Assembly: GCF_039673065.1 (NCBI RefSeq)
Contig: NZ_JBDJKW010000001.1
Coordinates: 186,001 to 250,000 of the forward strand
Direction: 5' to 3'
DNA: 64,000 bases
Source of the DNA: Allobosea sp039673065
GTDB lineage: Bacteria > Pseudomonadota > Alphaproteobacteria > Rhizobiales > Beijerinckiaceae
The notes under the pieces were generated by a model. It was not told where the DNA came from. It searched no databases and worked only from the letters and a program-made list of their open reading frames with translations. The first letter of the stretch is position 1. Each line of letters begins with the position of its first letter. A program made the position numbers and the translations under genes. Shown piece by piece: positions 1-8,035 of the stretch.

Positions 1-1136
1 GCAAGCGGATCGAAGGCTTGCGAGGCGGGCTCCGGCGCCTTGGCGGGCTCCGGCTTGGCCGTTTCAGGCTTGGCCGACTCCTGATTCACAGTGTCCGGCT
101 TGGCCGGCTCGGGCTTGGCCGGGGGCTGGGGCTCAACGGCAGGTGGAACGGGGCGACGCTCGGGCGCGGCCACGACCGGCGGCACGAACACCGGCGCACC
201 GGCGGGACGCGCCGGTGCCGGCTTCAGGCCGAGCGCCATTTCGAGCTCGGCTTCCATATCGAGCGGCTTGTCGGCGCCCGGCTGCGGCCGAACCGGCTTG
301 GCCTGCACCGGCGCAGGTGCCACGGGCGCGGCGGGCGGCGCCTGCACCGGGGGAGCGACCGGGGCCGGCGGCACCGGCGCGTCGAACGAAGGCTCGCCGC
401 GCGAGGCCGGGCGCACGGCAGAGAACGGGCGCTTCAGCGCTTCCTCCAACTGGCGGGCCATGTCGCCGAGTTCGCCGGTTTCGGACGCAGGCGGGGCCGA
501 GGCGCGACCGCCGGCGATGGTCGCGGCCATGCCGGCCGCGGCGGCGACACCAGCGGTCTGCATCGGGCGAGCGGGCGAAGACGAAGGCGCGGGCTGCCGC
601 GGCGGCGGCTGCACCGGCTCGGGGCGGCCCTGCATCGGGACCGGCGCCGGCGGGACGGGCGCCGCCGTCTGGGGTGGCAGCGGCACGGGCTGCGGCGGAA
701 CCGGCATCGTATCGGGAACCGGCGGCATCCGGCGCTGCTCGTCGAACGGCTCGGCGAGGCCGGCCGGATCGAAGGCGGCCGGGCGCTCGGCGTCGGTCGG
801 TGCCGGCGCGGCGACGCGGGCGCCTCCGGCGCGCATGATATTGGTCTCGATCACGACGTCCGACGCCCCGCCGATCATGACGAGGTGTTCGACATTGTCG
901 CGCCGCACCAGCACGAGCTGGCGCGTGCGGTCGAGGTCATGGATATCGACGACGCCGAGGCGCGGCTGGCGGGTGCGCCCGCCGCCCTGCCCCTTGAAGT
1001 TCAGCCCCCGGCCGGACATCCGGCGCAGGACGAAGAAGAACAGAGCGACGAGGGCGAGTACGATCGCGAGGGCGATGATCCAGCGCATGCCGGTCGAAAG
1101 TTCGAAGCCAAACAGGGTCTGCAAGGTTTGCCTCAT
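1..1136 (-). CDS. fliO: FliO-like flagellar export protein with long Pro/Ala-rich tail (3' end off window)
   Basis: At least 378 residues are visible, and the frame is still open at the left edge. The start is ATG at 1136. The protein begins with a short N-terminal stretch and one strong membrane segment (about residues 19-37, WIIALAIVLALVALFFFVL). A compact cytoplasmic FliO-type region follows (about 58-95, with DIHDLDRTRQLVLVRRDNVE and HLVMIGG). After about residue 105 it becomes a very long tail rich in Pro, Ala, Val and Gln with AKPEPAKP-like repeats near the left edge. FliO helps assemble the FliPQR core of the flagellar type III export gate in the inner membrane. The gene is divergent from flgB across 245 bp that holds two CtrA-like sites. 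Typical FliO proteins are much shorter, so the tail is a lineage-specific extension. The antisense strand is also open for about 1.2 kb, but that is a GC-driven shadow. Confidence 0.8.
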   Translation of the reverse strand, partial: MRQTLQTLFGFELSTGMRWIIALAIVLALVALFFFVLRRMSGRGLNFKGQGGGRTRQPRLGVVDIHDLDRTRQLVLVRRDNVEHLVMIGGASDVVIETNIMRAGGARVAAPAPTDAERPAAFDPAGLAEPFDEQRRMPPVPDTMPVPPQPVPLPPQTAAPVPPAPVPMQGRPEPVQPPPRQPAPSSSPARPMQTAGVAAAAGMAATIAGGRASAPPASETGELGDMARQLEEALKRPFSAVRPASRGEPSFDAPVPPAPVAPPVQAPPAAPVAPAPVQAKPVRPQPGADKPLDMEAELEMALGLKPAPARPAGAPVFVPPVVAAPERRPVPPAVEPQPPAKPEPAKPDTVNQESAKPETAKPEPAKAPEPASQAFDPL

Positions 1137-1234
1137 GAAGCGTCGCGACAGCCACGACCACCTTCCTTGACGGAAGCCACCCGAGGTTGAACCCCATGGC
1201 TATATCATAACGCCCGCGCATTCGGGAAACATGG

Positions 1235-1250
1235 TTACCGGATGGTTAAC
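1235..1250. promoter_or_regulatory. CtrA-like site (TTAC-N7-TTAAC), fliO/flgB intergenic
   Basis: TTAC at 1235-1238, seven bases, then TTAAC at 1246-1250. This is one mismatch from the alphaproteobacterial CtrA consensus TTAA-N7-TTAAC. It lies 39 bp before a perfect site and between the divergent fliO and flgB genes. Binding is inferred from the motif only. Confidence 0.5.
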
Positions 1251-1273
1251 TGCGTTTGTGCAACAGCCCGGTC

Positions 1274-1289
1274 TTAACCGGGCGTTAAC
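1274..1289. promoter_or_regulatory. CtrA-like site (TTAA-N7-TTAAC), perfect match, upstream of flgB
   Basis: TTAA at 1274-1277, seven bases, and TTAAC at 1285-1289. The right half continues as TTAACCAT, the extended half-site seen in many alphaproteobacteria. It lies 92 bp upstream of the flgB start, a plausible distance for a CtrA-activated class II flagellar promoter. A GANTC methylation sequence (GAATC, 1369-1373) sits just before flgB. Confidence 0.65.
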
Positions 1290-1381
1290 CATGAGGCCGG
1301 CAAGATTTGCCCAGTCGGCGGGCTCTCGCAGCGCGCCGGCACGGCCCGCGAGGCGGCCTGTCCCGGGAGAATCGCAACGCC

Positions 1382-1771
1382 ATGGCGTCGAACAGCGGCA
1401 TGAACCTGATGAGCGCCCTGAAGACGCGGATGCACTGGCATCAGACGCGCCAGAAGCTGCTCGCGGAGAACGTCTCCAACGCCGACACCCCGCGCTTCAA
1501 GCCGCACGACCTGCGCGCGCCCGACCCTGCGGGCGGCGGCGGCCTCAGCCTCGCCCAGACCTCGCCGCTGCATCTCGGCCCGTCGGGCCAGCGCGGCGGC
1601 TTCGACCCGCGCGATCCCAAGCGCTTCGAGACCACACCGAGCGGCAACAGCGTCAATCTCGAGGACGAGATGCTGAAGGTCGCCCAGAACCAGGCCGATT
1701 TCCAGCTCGCCGCCTCGCTCTACAGCAAGGGGCTCGGCCTGATGAAGATCGCCATCGGCAAGGGCCGCTGA
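1382..1771 (+). CDS. flgB: flagellar basal-body rod protein FlgB
   Basis: 129 residues, normal for FlgB, a proximal rod subunit of the periplasmic drive shaft. The family hallmark LAENVSNADTP lies at about residues 28-37. The C-terminus has the helical segment expected to pack in the rod (EDEMLKVAQNQADFQLAASL). The frame is open further upstream, but ATG 1382 gives the family N-terminus. It is the first gene of a same-strand run flgB-flgC-fliE-fliQ-fliR-flhB-cckA with gaps of 25-86 bp. CtrA-like sites lie upstream. Confidence 0.93.
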   Translation: MASNSGMNLMSALKTRMHWHQTRQKLLAENVSNADTPRFKPHDLRAPDPAGGGGLSLAQTSPLHLGPSGQRGGFDPRDPKRFETTPSGNSVNLEDEMLKVAQNQADFQLAASLYSKGLGLMKIAIGKGR

Positions 1772-1796
1772 GCCCGCTTTGCGCTGAGGACATCGC

Positions 1797-2207
1797 ATGG
1801 ACCTGCTCAAGAGCATCGCCGTCGCCGCCTCGGGCCTGAAGGGCCAGGCCGGCCGCATGCGCGTCATCGCCGAGAACCTGGCCAACGCCGATTCGACGCC
1901 CGACCGCGCTGGCGTGGCACCCTATCGCCGCAAGATCGTGACCTTCCAGAACCGGCTCGATCGCGAGCTCGACGCCAAGGTGGTCGATCTCGGCCGCGTC
2001 GGCCGCGACGCCAGCCCGTTCCGCACCAAGTTCGACCCCGGCCATCCCGCCGCCGACGCCACCGGCCAGGTGCAGATGCCCAACGTCAATTCGCTGGTCG
2101 AATCGATGGACATGCGCGAGGCACAGCGCAGCTACGAGGCCAATCTGAACGTGATCTCCTCCACCCGCCGGATGATCCAGCGCACCATCGACATCCTCCG
2201 CGCCTGA
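1797..2207 (+). CDS. flgC: flagellar basal-body rod protein FlgC
   Basis: 136 residues, typical for FlgC, a rod protein next to FlgB. The rod/hook-family motif IAENLANADS is at about residues 24-33. The C-terminal helix has the usual pattern MREAQRSYEANLNVISSTRRM. It starts 25 bp after flgB, consistent with co-transcription. In the assembled structure it connects the FliE/FlgB base to the distal rod. Confidence 0.95.
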   Translation: MDLLKSIAVAASGLKGQAGRMRVIAENLANADSTPDRAGVAPYRRKIVTFQNRLDRELDAKVVDLGRVGRDASPFRTKFDPGHPAADATGQVQMPNVNSLVESMDMREAQRSYEANLNVISSTRRMIQRTIDILRA

Positions 2208-2239
2208 GCGTCGCGAGCGGCCGCCACGGAGCCCATGCC

Positions 2240-2560
2240 ATGACCACCTCCAGTTTCGCAGCAGGCGCCTACGCCTCGATGCAGGGCCTCGCCCGCGGCG
2301 GCCTGCCGACCAAGCCGGCGAGCACCGGCGGCGCGGCCGGCATGCCCGATTTCGGCTCGCTGCTCGGCAAGGCGCTGGAGACCACGGCGCAGTCGGCCCG
2401 CGCCGCCGACACCCAGGCCGCCAGCGTCGCCGCCGGCCGCGCCGACGTGGTCGACGTCGTCACCGCGGTCGCCGAGAGCGAGGCTGCGATCGAGACGCTC
2501 GTCGCGGTGCGCGACCGGGTGATCGCCGCCTATGAAGAGATCATGCGCATGCCGGTCTGA
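2240..2560 (+). CDS. fliE: flagellar hook-basal body complex protein FliE
   Basis: 106 residues. The conserved C-terminal FliE helix is visible (ESEAAIETLVAVRDRVIAAYEEIMRMPV, about 77-106), ending in the family's characteristic EIMRM motif. FliE links the MS ring to the rod and is exported through the flagellar gate. The N-terminal half is Ala/Gly-rich and poorly conserved, as usual. It lies between flgC (32 bp upstream) and fliQ (27 bp downstream). Confidence 0.93.
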   Translation: MTTSSFAAGAYASMQGLARGGLPTKPASTGGAAGMPDFGSLLGKALETTAQSARAADTQAASVAAGRADVVDVVTAVAESEAAIETLVAVRDRVIAAYEEIMRMPV

Positions 2561-2587
2561 CCGGCCGCCCGCGACGGACACAGCCCG

Positions 2588-2854
2588 ATGACCTCAGCCG
2601 CCATCCTCGACATCGCCCGCGACGGCATCGTGGTCTTCCTCAAGGCCGGCGGGCCGCTGATGCTGATCGCGCTCGGCGTCGGCCTCACCGTCTCGCTGTT
2701 CCAGGCGCTGACCCAGATCCAGGAGCAGACGCTGGTCTTCGTGCCGAAGATCCTCGCCGTCTTCGGCGCCTTGCTGCTGTTTTTGCCGTTCATGGGCGAT
2801 GCGCTGGCGGGGTATATGGGACGTGTCGCCGTCCGAATCGCCACGGGCGAATGA
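2588..2854 (+). CDS. fliQ: flagellar export gate protein FliQ
   Basis: 88 residues, the usual size. Two hydrophobic helices are visible (about 16-38 and 50-72) separated by the FliQ signature QALTQIQEQTLVFVPK. FliQ forms the gate complex with FliP and FliR in the inner membrane. fliP is not in this window. The adjacent fliR frame opens before fliQ ends, but the FliR homology begins 80 bp later. Confidence 0.95.
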   Translation: MTSAAILDIARDGIVVFLKAGGPLMLIALGVGLTVSLFQALTQIQEQTLVFVPKILAVFGALLLFLPFMGDALAGYMGRVAVRIATGE

Positions 2855-2934
2855 CGTTCGCGCCGGCCTGCCCCGCCTGTCCGGCGCAGCGGGGGCTCGC
2901 CGAACCGCTCTGGCGCCGGAGTCGGCTCCGCCCG

Positions 2935-3693
2935 ATGCAGATCGCCATCCTGCCCGAGCTCAGCGCCCTGTTCGTGCTGGTCTTCGCGCGCGTGGGCACG
3001 CTGGTGATGCTGATGCCGGGCATCGGCGAGCGCACCATCCTCTCGCGCGGCCGGCTGGCACTCGCCTTTTTCCTCGCCCTGCTGCTGCTGCCCATGGTGC
3101 GCGGCGTCATGATCATGCCCTCCGAGCCCGCGGGCATCGGCCTGCTGCTGGTCGGCGAGATCCTGACCGGGCTGGCGCTCGGCGGCTGCGTGCGCCTGCT
3201 GATGGGTGCGCTGCAGACCGCCGGCCTCATCGTCGCGCAGACCATGGGGCTCGGCTTCGCCATGACGGTCGATCCCTCGGGCGGGCTGCAGAACCCGTCG
3301 ATCGGGAACTTCCTGACCATGCTCGGCATCACGCTGATCCTGGCCACCGACCTGCACCACCTCGCCATCGGCGCGATCCATGAGAGCTATCGCGTGCTGC
3401 CGCCCGGCGGCAGCGTCGAGACCGGCGACGTGCTGGCGCTCGCGGTCAAGGCGATGGGCCAGGGCTTCGCGCTCGCGGTGCAGATCTCGGCGCCCTTCAT
3501 CGTCTTCGGCCTGCTGTTCAATCTCGGGCTCGGCGTGCTGGCCCGGCTGATGCCGCAGCTCCAGGTCTTCTTCCTGGCCATGCCGGCCTCGATCCTCGGC
3601 GGCATGCTGGTGCTGCTCGCGGCGGTCGGGGTGATGATGGCGGTGTTCCTCGAGGATCTCGGCGCGTTCCTGCGCCAGATCTCCGGCCTGTAG
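2935..3693 (+). CDS. fliR: flagellar export gate protein FliR
   Basis: 252 residues from ATG 2935. The frame is open from 2851, but the intervening residues (MTFAPACPACPAQ) do not look like FliR. The family N-terminus is MQIAILPELSALFVLVFARVG. Six hydrophobic segments are visible, including LMPGIGE near residue 27 and the long C-terminal hydrophobic segments (FLAMPASILGGMLVLLAAVG). It is part of the FliPQR export channel. The stop is 10 bp before flhB. Confidence 0.93.
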   Translation: MQIAILPELSALFVLVFARVGTLVMLMPGIGERTILSRGRLALAFFLALLLLPMVRGVMIMPSEPAGIGLLLVGEILTGLALGGCVRLLMGALQTAGLIVAQTMGLGFAMTVDPSGGLQNPSIGNFLTMLGITLILATDLHHLAIGAIHESYRVLPPGGSVETGDVLALAVKAMGQGFALAVQISAPFIVFGLLFNLGLGVLARLMPQLQVFFLAMPASILGGMLVLLAAVGVMMAVFLEDLGAFLRQISGL

Positions 3694-3703
3694 GGGGCGC
3701 GGC

Positions 3704-4771
3704 ATGGCGGAGGAATCCGACAAGGAAGACCGCACAGAAGAACCGACACAGCGCAAGCTGGAAGAGGCGGTCAAGAAGGGCGACGTCGCCCGCTCGCAGG
3801 AGATCGGCACCTTCTTCGTGCTCTGCGGCTTCACGCTCGCCCTGCTGGTCGCGGGCGGCTCGGCCGCGAGCAATGCCGCGCTGTCGCTGCGCTCCTTCCT
3901 GATGAACGCCCACCAGGTGCCGGCGGAAGGCGCCGCCCTCTTCCACGTCACCGGCCAGGGCATTCTCACCGGCTTCGCCGCGCTGGGCCTGCCGCTCGCC
4001 TTCATCTTCGTGGCGGCGCTCGCCGGGGCGCTGATCCAGCACAAGCCGCTCTGGACCACCGAGCCGCTGATGCCGAAGCTGAACCGCATCTCGCCGATGA
4101 ACGGCGCCAAGCGCGTCTTCGGCAAGGACGCCTGGGTCAACTTCCTCAAGGGCCTGGCCAAGATCACGCTGGTCGGCATCGGCGTCTGGCTGGTGCTCTG
4201 GGGCGAGCGCGACCGGCTGCAGGGCTTCGCCCGGATGGACGTGCACGCGCTGATGCCGGCCGTCCTCTCCCTCACCATCAAGCTGATGGGCAGCGTGCTG
4301 GCGATCTTCGCGATCATCGCCATCGGCGACTTCGCCTATCAGCGCTTCACCTGGTACCAGCGCCAGCGCATGACGAAGCAGGAGCTCAAGGAAGAGTTCA
4401 AGAACAGCGAGGGCAATCCCGAGGTCAAGGCGAAGCTCCGGCAGCTGCGCATGCAGAAGTCGCGCTCGCGCATGATGGCGCAGGTGCCCAAAGCGACCGT
4501 GATCATCACCAACCCGACCCACTATGCGGTGGCGCTGCAATACGAGAACGGCCAGGGCGCGCCGGTCTGCCTCGCCAAGGGCGTCGACGCCATCGCGCTG
4601 AAGATCCGCGAGGTCGCCGGTGCGCACGAGATCCCGATCGTCGAGAACCCGCCGCTGGCGCGGGCCCTTTACGCAACCGTCGAAATCGACGACGAGATTC
4701 CTGTCGAACACTACCAGGCTGTCGCGGAAGTCATCGGTTACGTCTTGCGCCTCAAGCGCCGGCGCGCCTAA
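3704..4771 (+). CDS. flhB: flagellar export switch protein FlhB
   Basis: 355 residues. The hydrophilic N-terminus EDRTEEPTQRKLEEAVKKGDVARSQE is characteristic. Four membrane segments follow in the first about 220 residues. The cytoplasmic domain carries the self-cleaving NPTH motif at residues 270-273. FlhB opens the export gate, and cleavage there switches substrate class from rod/hook to filament. The linker KQELKEEFKNSEGNPEVKAK before the cleavage site is intact. A hydrophobic match and full length indicate a functional protein. An 86 bp gap leads to cckA on the same strand. Confidence 0.96.
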   Translation: MAEESDKEDRTEEPTQRKLEEAVKKGDVARSQEIGTFFVLCGFTLALLVAGGSAASNAALSLRSFLMNAHQVPAEGAALFHVTGQGILTGFAALGLPLAFIFVAALAGALIQHKPLWTTEPLMPKLNRISPMNGAKRVFGKDAWVNFLKGLAKITLVGIGVWLVLWGERDRLQGFARMDVHALMPAVLSLTIKLMGSVLAIFAIIAIGDFAYQRFTWYQRQRMTKQELKEEFKNSEGNPEVKAKLRQLRMQKSRSRMMAQVPKATVIITNPTHYAVALQYENGQGAPVCLAKGVDAIALKIREVAGAHEIPIVENPPLARALYATVEIDDEIPVEHYQAVAEVIGYVLRLKRRRA

Positions 4772-4857
4772 CTCGCTGGCTGGACGAACCCCGTCGACAC
4801 GATGAGCAGACGCATGCCCGCCCCGCCGGGCCGCCCCAGGGAAACGGACCTGCCGCT

Positions 4858-7356
4858 ATGAGCGCAAGCACGGCGACGACCGCGATCGACCGCTCCGACA
4901 GGCCCGGCCATGTCGGCATCATCCTGCTGGTGGCGGGGCTGCTGGTCGGCGCGGCCATCGCGCTCGGCTTCATCGCCAACGAATGGGCACAGCCGCTGAT
5001 TCTCGGCCTGCTCGGCCTGCTCTCGGTGATCGGCGTGTTCAGCCTGTTCGCCTTCGCGATCGGCGTCGTGCAGTTCTCGGGCCGCGCCGCCCGCAACGAC
5101 CTGACCAAGACGATCGTCGATGGCGCCGAGGACGGCCTCGTGGTCACCGAGGGCGACAACCGCATCCTCTACGCCAACGAGGCCTATCTCGCCCTGGCCG
5201 GCGCCCGCAACGCCAGCGAGATCGCCCCGGTGGAGCGGCTGTTCAAGGGCCGCGCCGAGGTCTCGGAGGCGATCTACCGCCTCGCCACCGCCGCCCGCGG
5301 CGGCCGCAGGCTCTCTGAGGAGGTCCGGCTCGAGCCCGCGCTCAGCGGCGGCGGCGCTGTCGGTTGGTACCGCATCCGCGTGACGCAGATCATGCGCGCC
5401 GGCCGCCCGGCGACGCTCTGGGCCGTCTCCGACATCACGCCCGAGCGCGAACGCCAGGAGAACGCCTTCCAGGAACTCCAGCACGCGATCGACTATCTCG
5501 ACCACGCGCCCGCCGGCTTCCTGTCGATGAACGCCGACGGCGAAGTGCCCTATCTCAACGCCACGCTGGCCGGCTGGCTCGACTACGATCTCGCCCGCTT
5601 CGGCTCCGGCGGGCTGCATCTCGACGACATCGCCTCGCCGAGCGCCGCCGCGCTGATCCAGGCCATTCGCGGCCAGCCCGGCGACGTCCGCATCGAGGTG
5701 CTCGATGTCGACCTGCGCCGCCGCAACGGCGCCTCGCTGCCGGTCCGCCTGCACCATCAGGTCGCCTTCGACCAGGAGGGCCGTGCCGGCGCCTCGCGTA
5801 CCCTCGTGCTCAACCGCGCCGCCGGCGAGGCCGGGGCCGACGAGCGCAGCGACGCTGAAGCCCGCTTCGCGCGCTTCTTCCACGCCACCCCGATGGCGAT
5901 CGCCACCGTCGACCGCAGCGGCGCCATCCTGCGCTCCAACGCCGCCTTCACCCGCCTCGCCCCGCGCGACAGCCGCCCGGCGACGATCCGCGAGCTCTTC
6001 GCCGGCGCCGATCTCGACGCAGCCTTCGACGGCGTGCTGGCCGGTCGCGGCGATGTCGCCCCGCTCGACGTCAGCCTCTCGGCCGACGAGACGCGCTCGG
6101 CCCGGCTCTATCTCTCGCCCGTCGCGGCGGGGGAGGACGGCGACGGCGAGAGCGCCATCGTCTACGTGCTGGAGACCACCGCCGAGCGGAAGCTGCGCGA
6201 CAACATGGACCAGGCCGGCAAGATGCAGGCCGTCGGCCAGCTCGCGGGCGGCATCGCGCACGATTTCAACAACGTGCTGCAGGTCATCATCAACGCCTCC
6301 GAGTTCCTGCTCGCCAGCCACAAGCCGACCGACCCGTCCTTCCCGGACATCATGCAGATCAAGCAGAACGCCTACCGCGCCGCGGCGCTGGTGCGGCAGC
6401 TGCTCGCCTTCTCGCGGCGCCAGACGCTGCGCCCGCAGGTGCTGGCGCTCGGCGACGTGCTCTCCGACCTCTCATTGATGCTGAAGCGCGTCGTCGCCGA
6501 CAAGATCATGCTCGACGTGCGCCAGGGCCGCGACCTCTGGCCGGTCAAGGCCGATCTCGGCCAGCTCGAGCAGGTGGTGGTCAATCTCGCGGTCAACGCC
6601 CGCGACGCCATGCCGGATGGCGGCAAGCTGCAGGTGCGCACCCGCAATGTGCCGGCGGCGGAGGTGCCCGAGTTCCGCCTGACCGCCCTGCCCGAGGCCG
6701 ACTATGTGCTGCTCGAGGTCGAGGACAGCGGCACCGGCATCCCGGCCGAGCATCTCGAGAAGATCTTCGAGCCCTTCTTCACCACCAAGGAGGTCGGCAA
6801 GGGCACCGGGCTGGGCCTCTCCATGGTCTACGGCATCGTCAAGCAGACCGGCGGCTTCGTCTTCTGCGACTCCGTCCTCGGCCGCGGCACGAATTTCCGC
6901 ATCTTCCTGCCGCGCCATGTCCCGACCGATGAGGAGATCGCCTCCGAGAACGCCGTCCGCGAGGCGCCGAAGAAGGCGGCCGACCATACCGGCGCCGGCG
7001 TCATCCTGCTGGTCGAGGACGAGGACGCGGTGCGCGCGCTGAACGCCCGCATGCTGGTCTCGCGCGGCTACACCGTCCACGAGGCGGCCTCCGGCGTCGA
7101 GGCGCTCGACATCTTCACCCGCCATGACGGGCAGGTCGACCTCGTGATTTCCGACGTGGTCATGCCGGAGATGGACGGGCCGACGCTGCTCGGCGAGCTG
7201 CGCAAGCGCAACCCGCAGACCAAGGTGGTCTTCGTCTCCGGCTATGCCGAGGAGGCCTTCCGCAAGAACCTGCCGGAGGGCGAGGATTTCCACTTCCTGC
7301 CCAAGCCGTTCACGATGAAGCAGCTCGTCGAGACGGCCAAGGCGGCGATGGGCTGA
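4858..7356 (+). CDS. cckA: hybrid histidine kinase CckA
   Basis: 832 residues. Two membrane helices lie at about residues 18-42 and 45-72. Two or three PAS-like regions follow: about 80-200, 205-320 and 325-440. The dimerisation box AGGIAHDFNNVLQVI has its phospho-acceptor His at 468. An ATPase domain follows with the N box (VNARDAMPDGG) and the G boxes. The C-terminal receiver domain has acidic pocket VEDED and phospho-acceptor Asp 766 (ISDVVMPEMDG). In alphaproteobacteria CckA phosphorylates, or withdraws phosphate from, CtrA through ChpT, setting cell-cycle and flagellar gene expression. Linkage to fliQ-fliR-flhB is as I recall it in Caulobacter. No terminator is evident after flhB, so cckA may be read from the CtrA-site-preceded flgB promoter, its own internal promoter, or both. 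Confidence 0.92.
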   Translation: MSASTATTAIDRSDRPGHVGIILLVAGLLVGAAIALGFIANEWAQPLILGLLGLLSVIGVFSLFAFAIGVVQFSGRAARNDLTKTIVDGAEDGLVVTEGDNRILYANEAYLALAGARNASEIAPVERLFKGRAEVSEAIYRLATAARGGRRLSEEVRLEPALSGGGAVGWYRIRVTQIMRAGRPATLWAVSDITPERERQENAFQELQHAIDYLDHAPAGFLSMNADGEVPYLNATLAGWLDYDLARFGSGGLHLDDIASPSAAALIQAIRGQPGDVRIEVLDVDLRRRNGASLPVRLHHQVAFDQEGRAGASRTLVLNRAAGEAGADERSDAEARFARFFHATPMAIATVDRSGAILRSNAAFTRLAPRDSRPATIRELFAGADLDAAFDGVLAGRGDVAPLDVSLSADETRSARLYLSPVAAGEDGDGESAIVYVLETTAERKLRDNMDQAGKMQAVGQLAGGIAHDFNNVLQVIINASEFLLASHKPTDPSFPDIMQIKQNAYRAAALVRQLLAFSRRQTLRPQVLALGDVLSDLSLMLKRVVADKIMLDVRQGRDLWPVKADLGQLEQVVVNLAVNARDAMPDGGKLQVRTRNVPAAEVPEFRLTALPEADYVLLEVEDSGTGIPAEHLEKIFEPFFTTKEVGKGTGLGLSMVYGIVKQTGGFVFCDSVLGRGTNFRIFLPRHVPTDEEIASENAVREAPKKAADHTGAGVILLVEDEDAVRALNARMLVSRGYTVHEAASGVEALDIFTRHDGQVDLVISDVVMPEMDGPTLLGELRKRNPQTKVVFVSGYAEEAFRKNLPEGEDFHFLPKPFTMKQLVETAKAAMG

Positions 7357-7441
7357 AGGCCGAGGACCGGCAAAAAGGCCCGACGCTGGGAGAGGTTTCG
7401 GGCCGCCTCTCCATGCGAGAGCGATCCCGGCGGCGGCAGCC

Positions 7442-7999
7442 TCAGCGGCGCCGCGCCCACCAGATCCGCCCGCGCAGCAGCCAGTAGCGGGCCCGCTGGC
7501 GCAGCGCCGCCCCCAGCTCCGCCATGCGCTGGAAGGCCGCCGTCGCCTTGATGCGGTCGAGGATCGTGCGGCGGATGGTGTCCAGCCAGCCGATGCACCA
7601 GGCGAACCAGGGAATCGTCAGGAGCTGGGCGCGCCCGGCGTGATAGACGCGCTCGACCAGCAGGAAGCTGCCGAGATGGGCGATGCCCATGGTCACCAGC
7701 CCCGGCCAGAGCGCACCGCGCGCCAGCAGCACCAGCGAGAGCAGCTTCAGCGGCTCGGCGATGGCGAAGGGCACGGCCAAAGCCGCCAGCGCGCCATAGG
7801 GCGGCAGCGAGCCGATCCAGCGCTCGGCCCGCGCCACGATCTGCAGGCCTGAGAACCAGCTCAGCAGCGGCCGGTAGAGCGGCCGCACCATCTCGTCGAG
7901 CAGGATCACCAGCCCGACCACCAGGTCGAGCGGGATCAGCAGCAGCTGCAGGCCGCGCCGCGGGCGGCCCCGTCTGGTTCCGGCAGGCTCGTCACGCAT
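7442..7999 (-). CDS. hypothetical membrane protein
   Basis: 185 residues. An Arg-rich N-terminus is followed by a hydrophobic segment (about 19-40, LLLIPLDLVVGLVILL). A second and third hydrophobic block lies around 68-125, with short charged links and IAHLGSFLLVERVYHAG. The C-terminus is very basic (RQRARYWLLRGRIWWARRR), probably cytoplasmic. It lies 36 bp downstream of the MFS gene on the same strand and may share its transcript. I do not recognise a characterised family. It resembles short uncharacterised membrane proteins annotated only as hypothetical in related genomes. Confidence 0.7.
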   Translation of the reverse strand: MRDEPAGTRRGRPRRGLQLLLIPLDLVVGLVILLDEMVRPLYRPLLSWFSGLQIVARAERWIGSLPPYGALAALAVPFAIAEPLKLLSLVLLARGALWPGLVTMGIAHLGSFLLVERVYHAGRAQLLTIPWFAWCIGWLDTIRRTILDRIKATAAFQRMAELGAALRQRARYWLLRGRIWWARRR

Positions 8000-8035
8000 C
8001 GTCCGACCTCCACAGGCGAGGCGCGACGCCCCGCT

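Noticed and set aside
2530..4323. A 597-codon minus-strand open frame across fliE-flhB
   Set aside because: It is antisense to four well-identified flagellar genes. Its composition is Arg/Ser/Pro rich with no domain, a GC-driven shadow.
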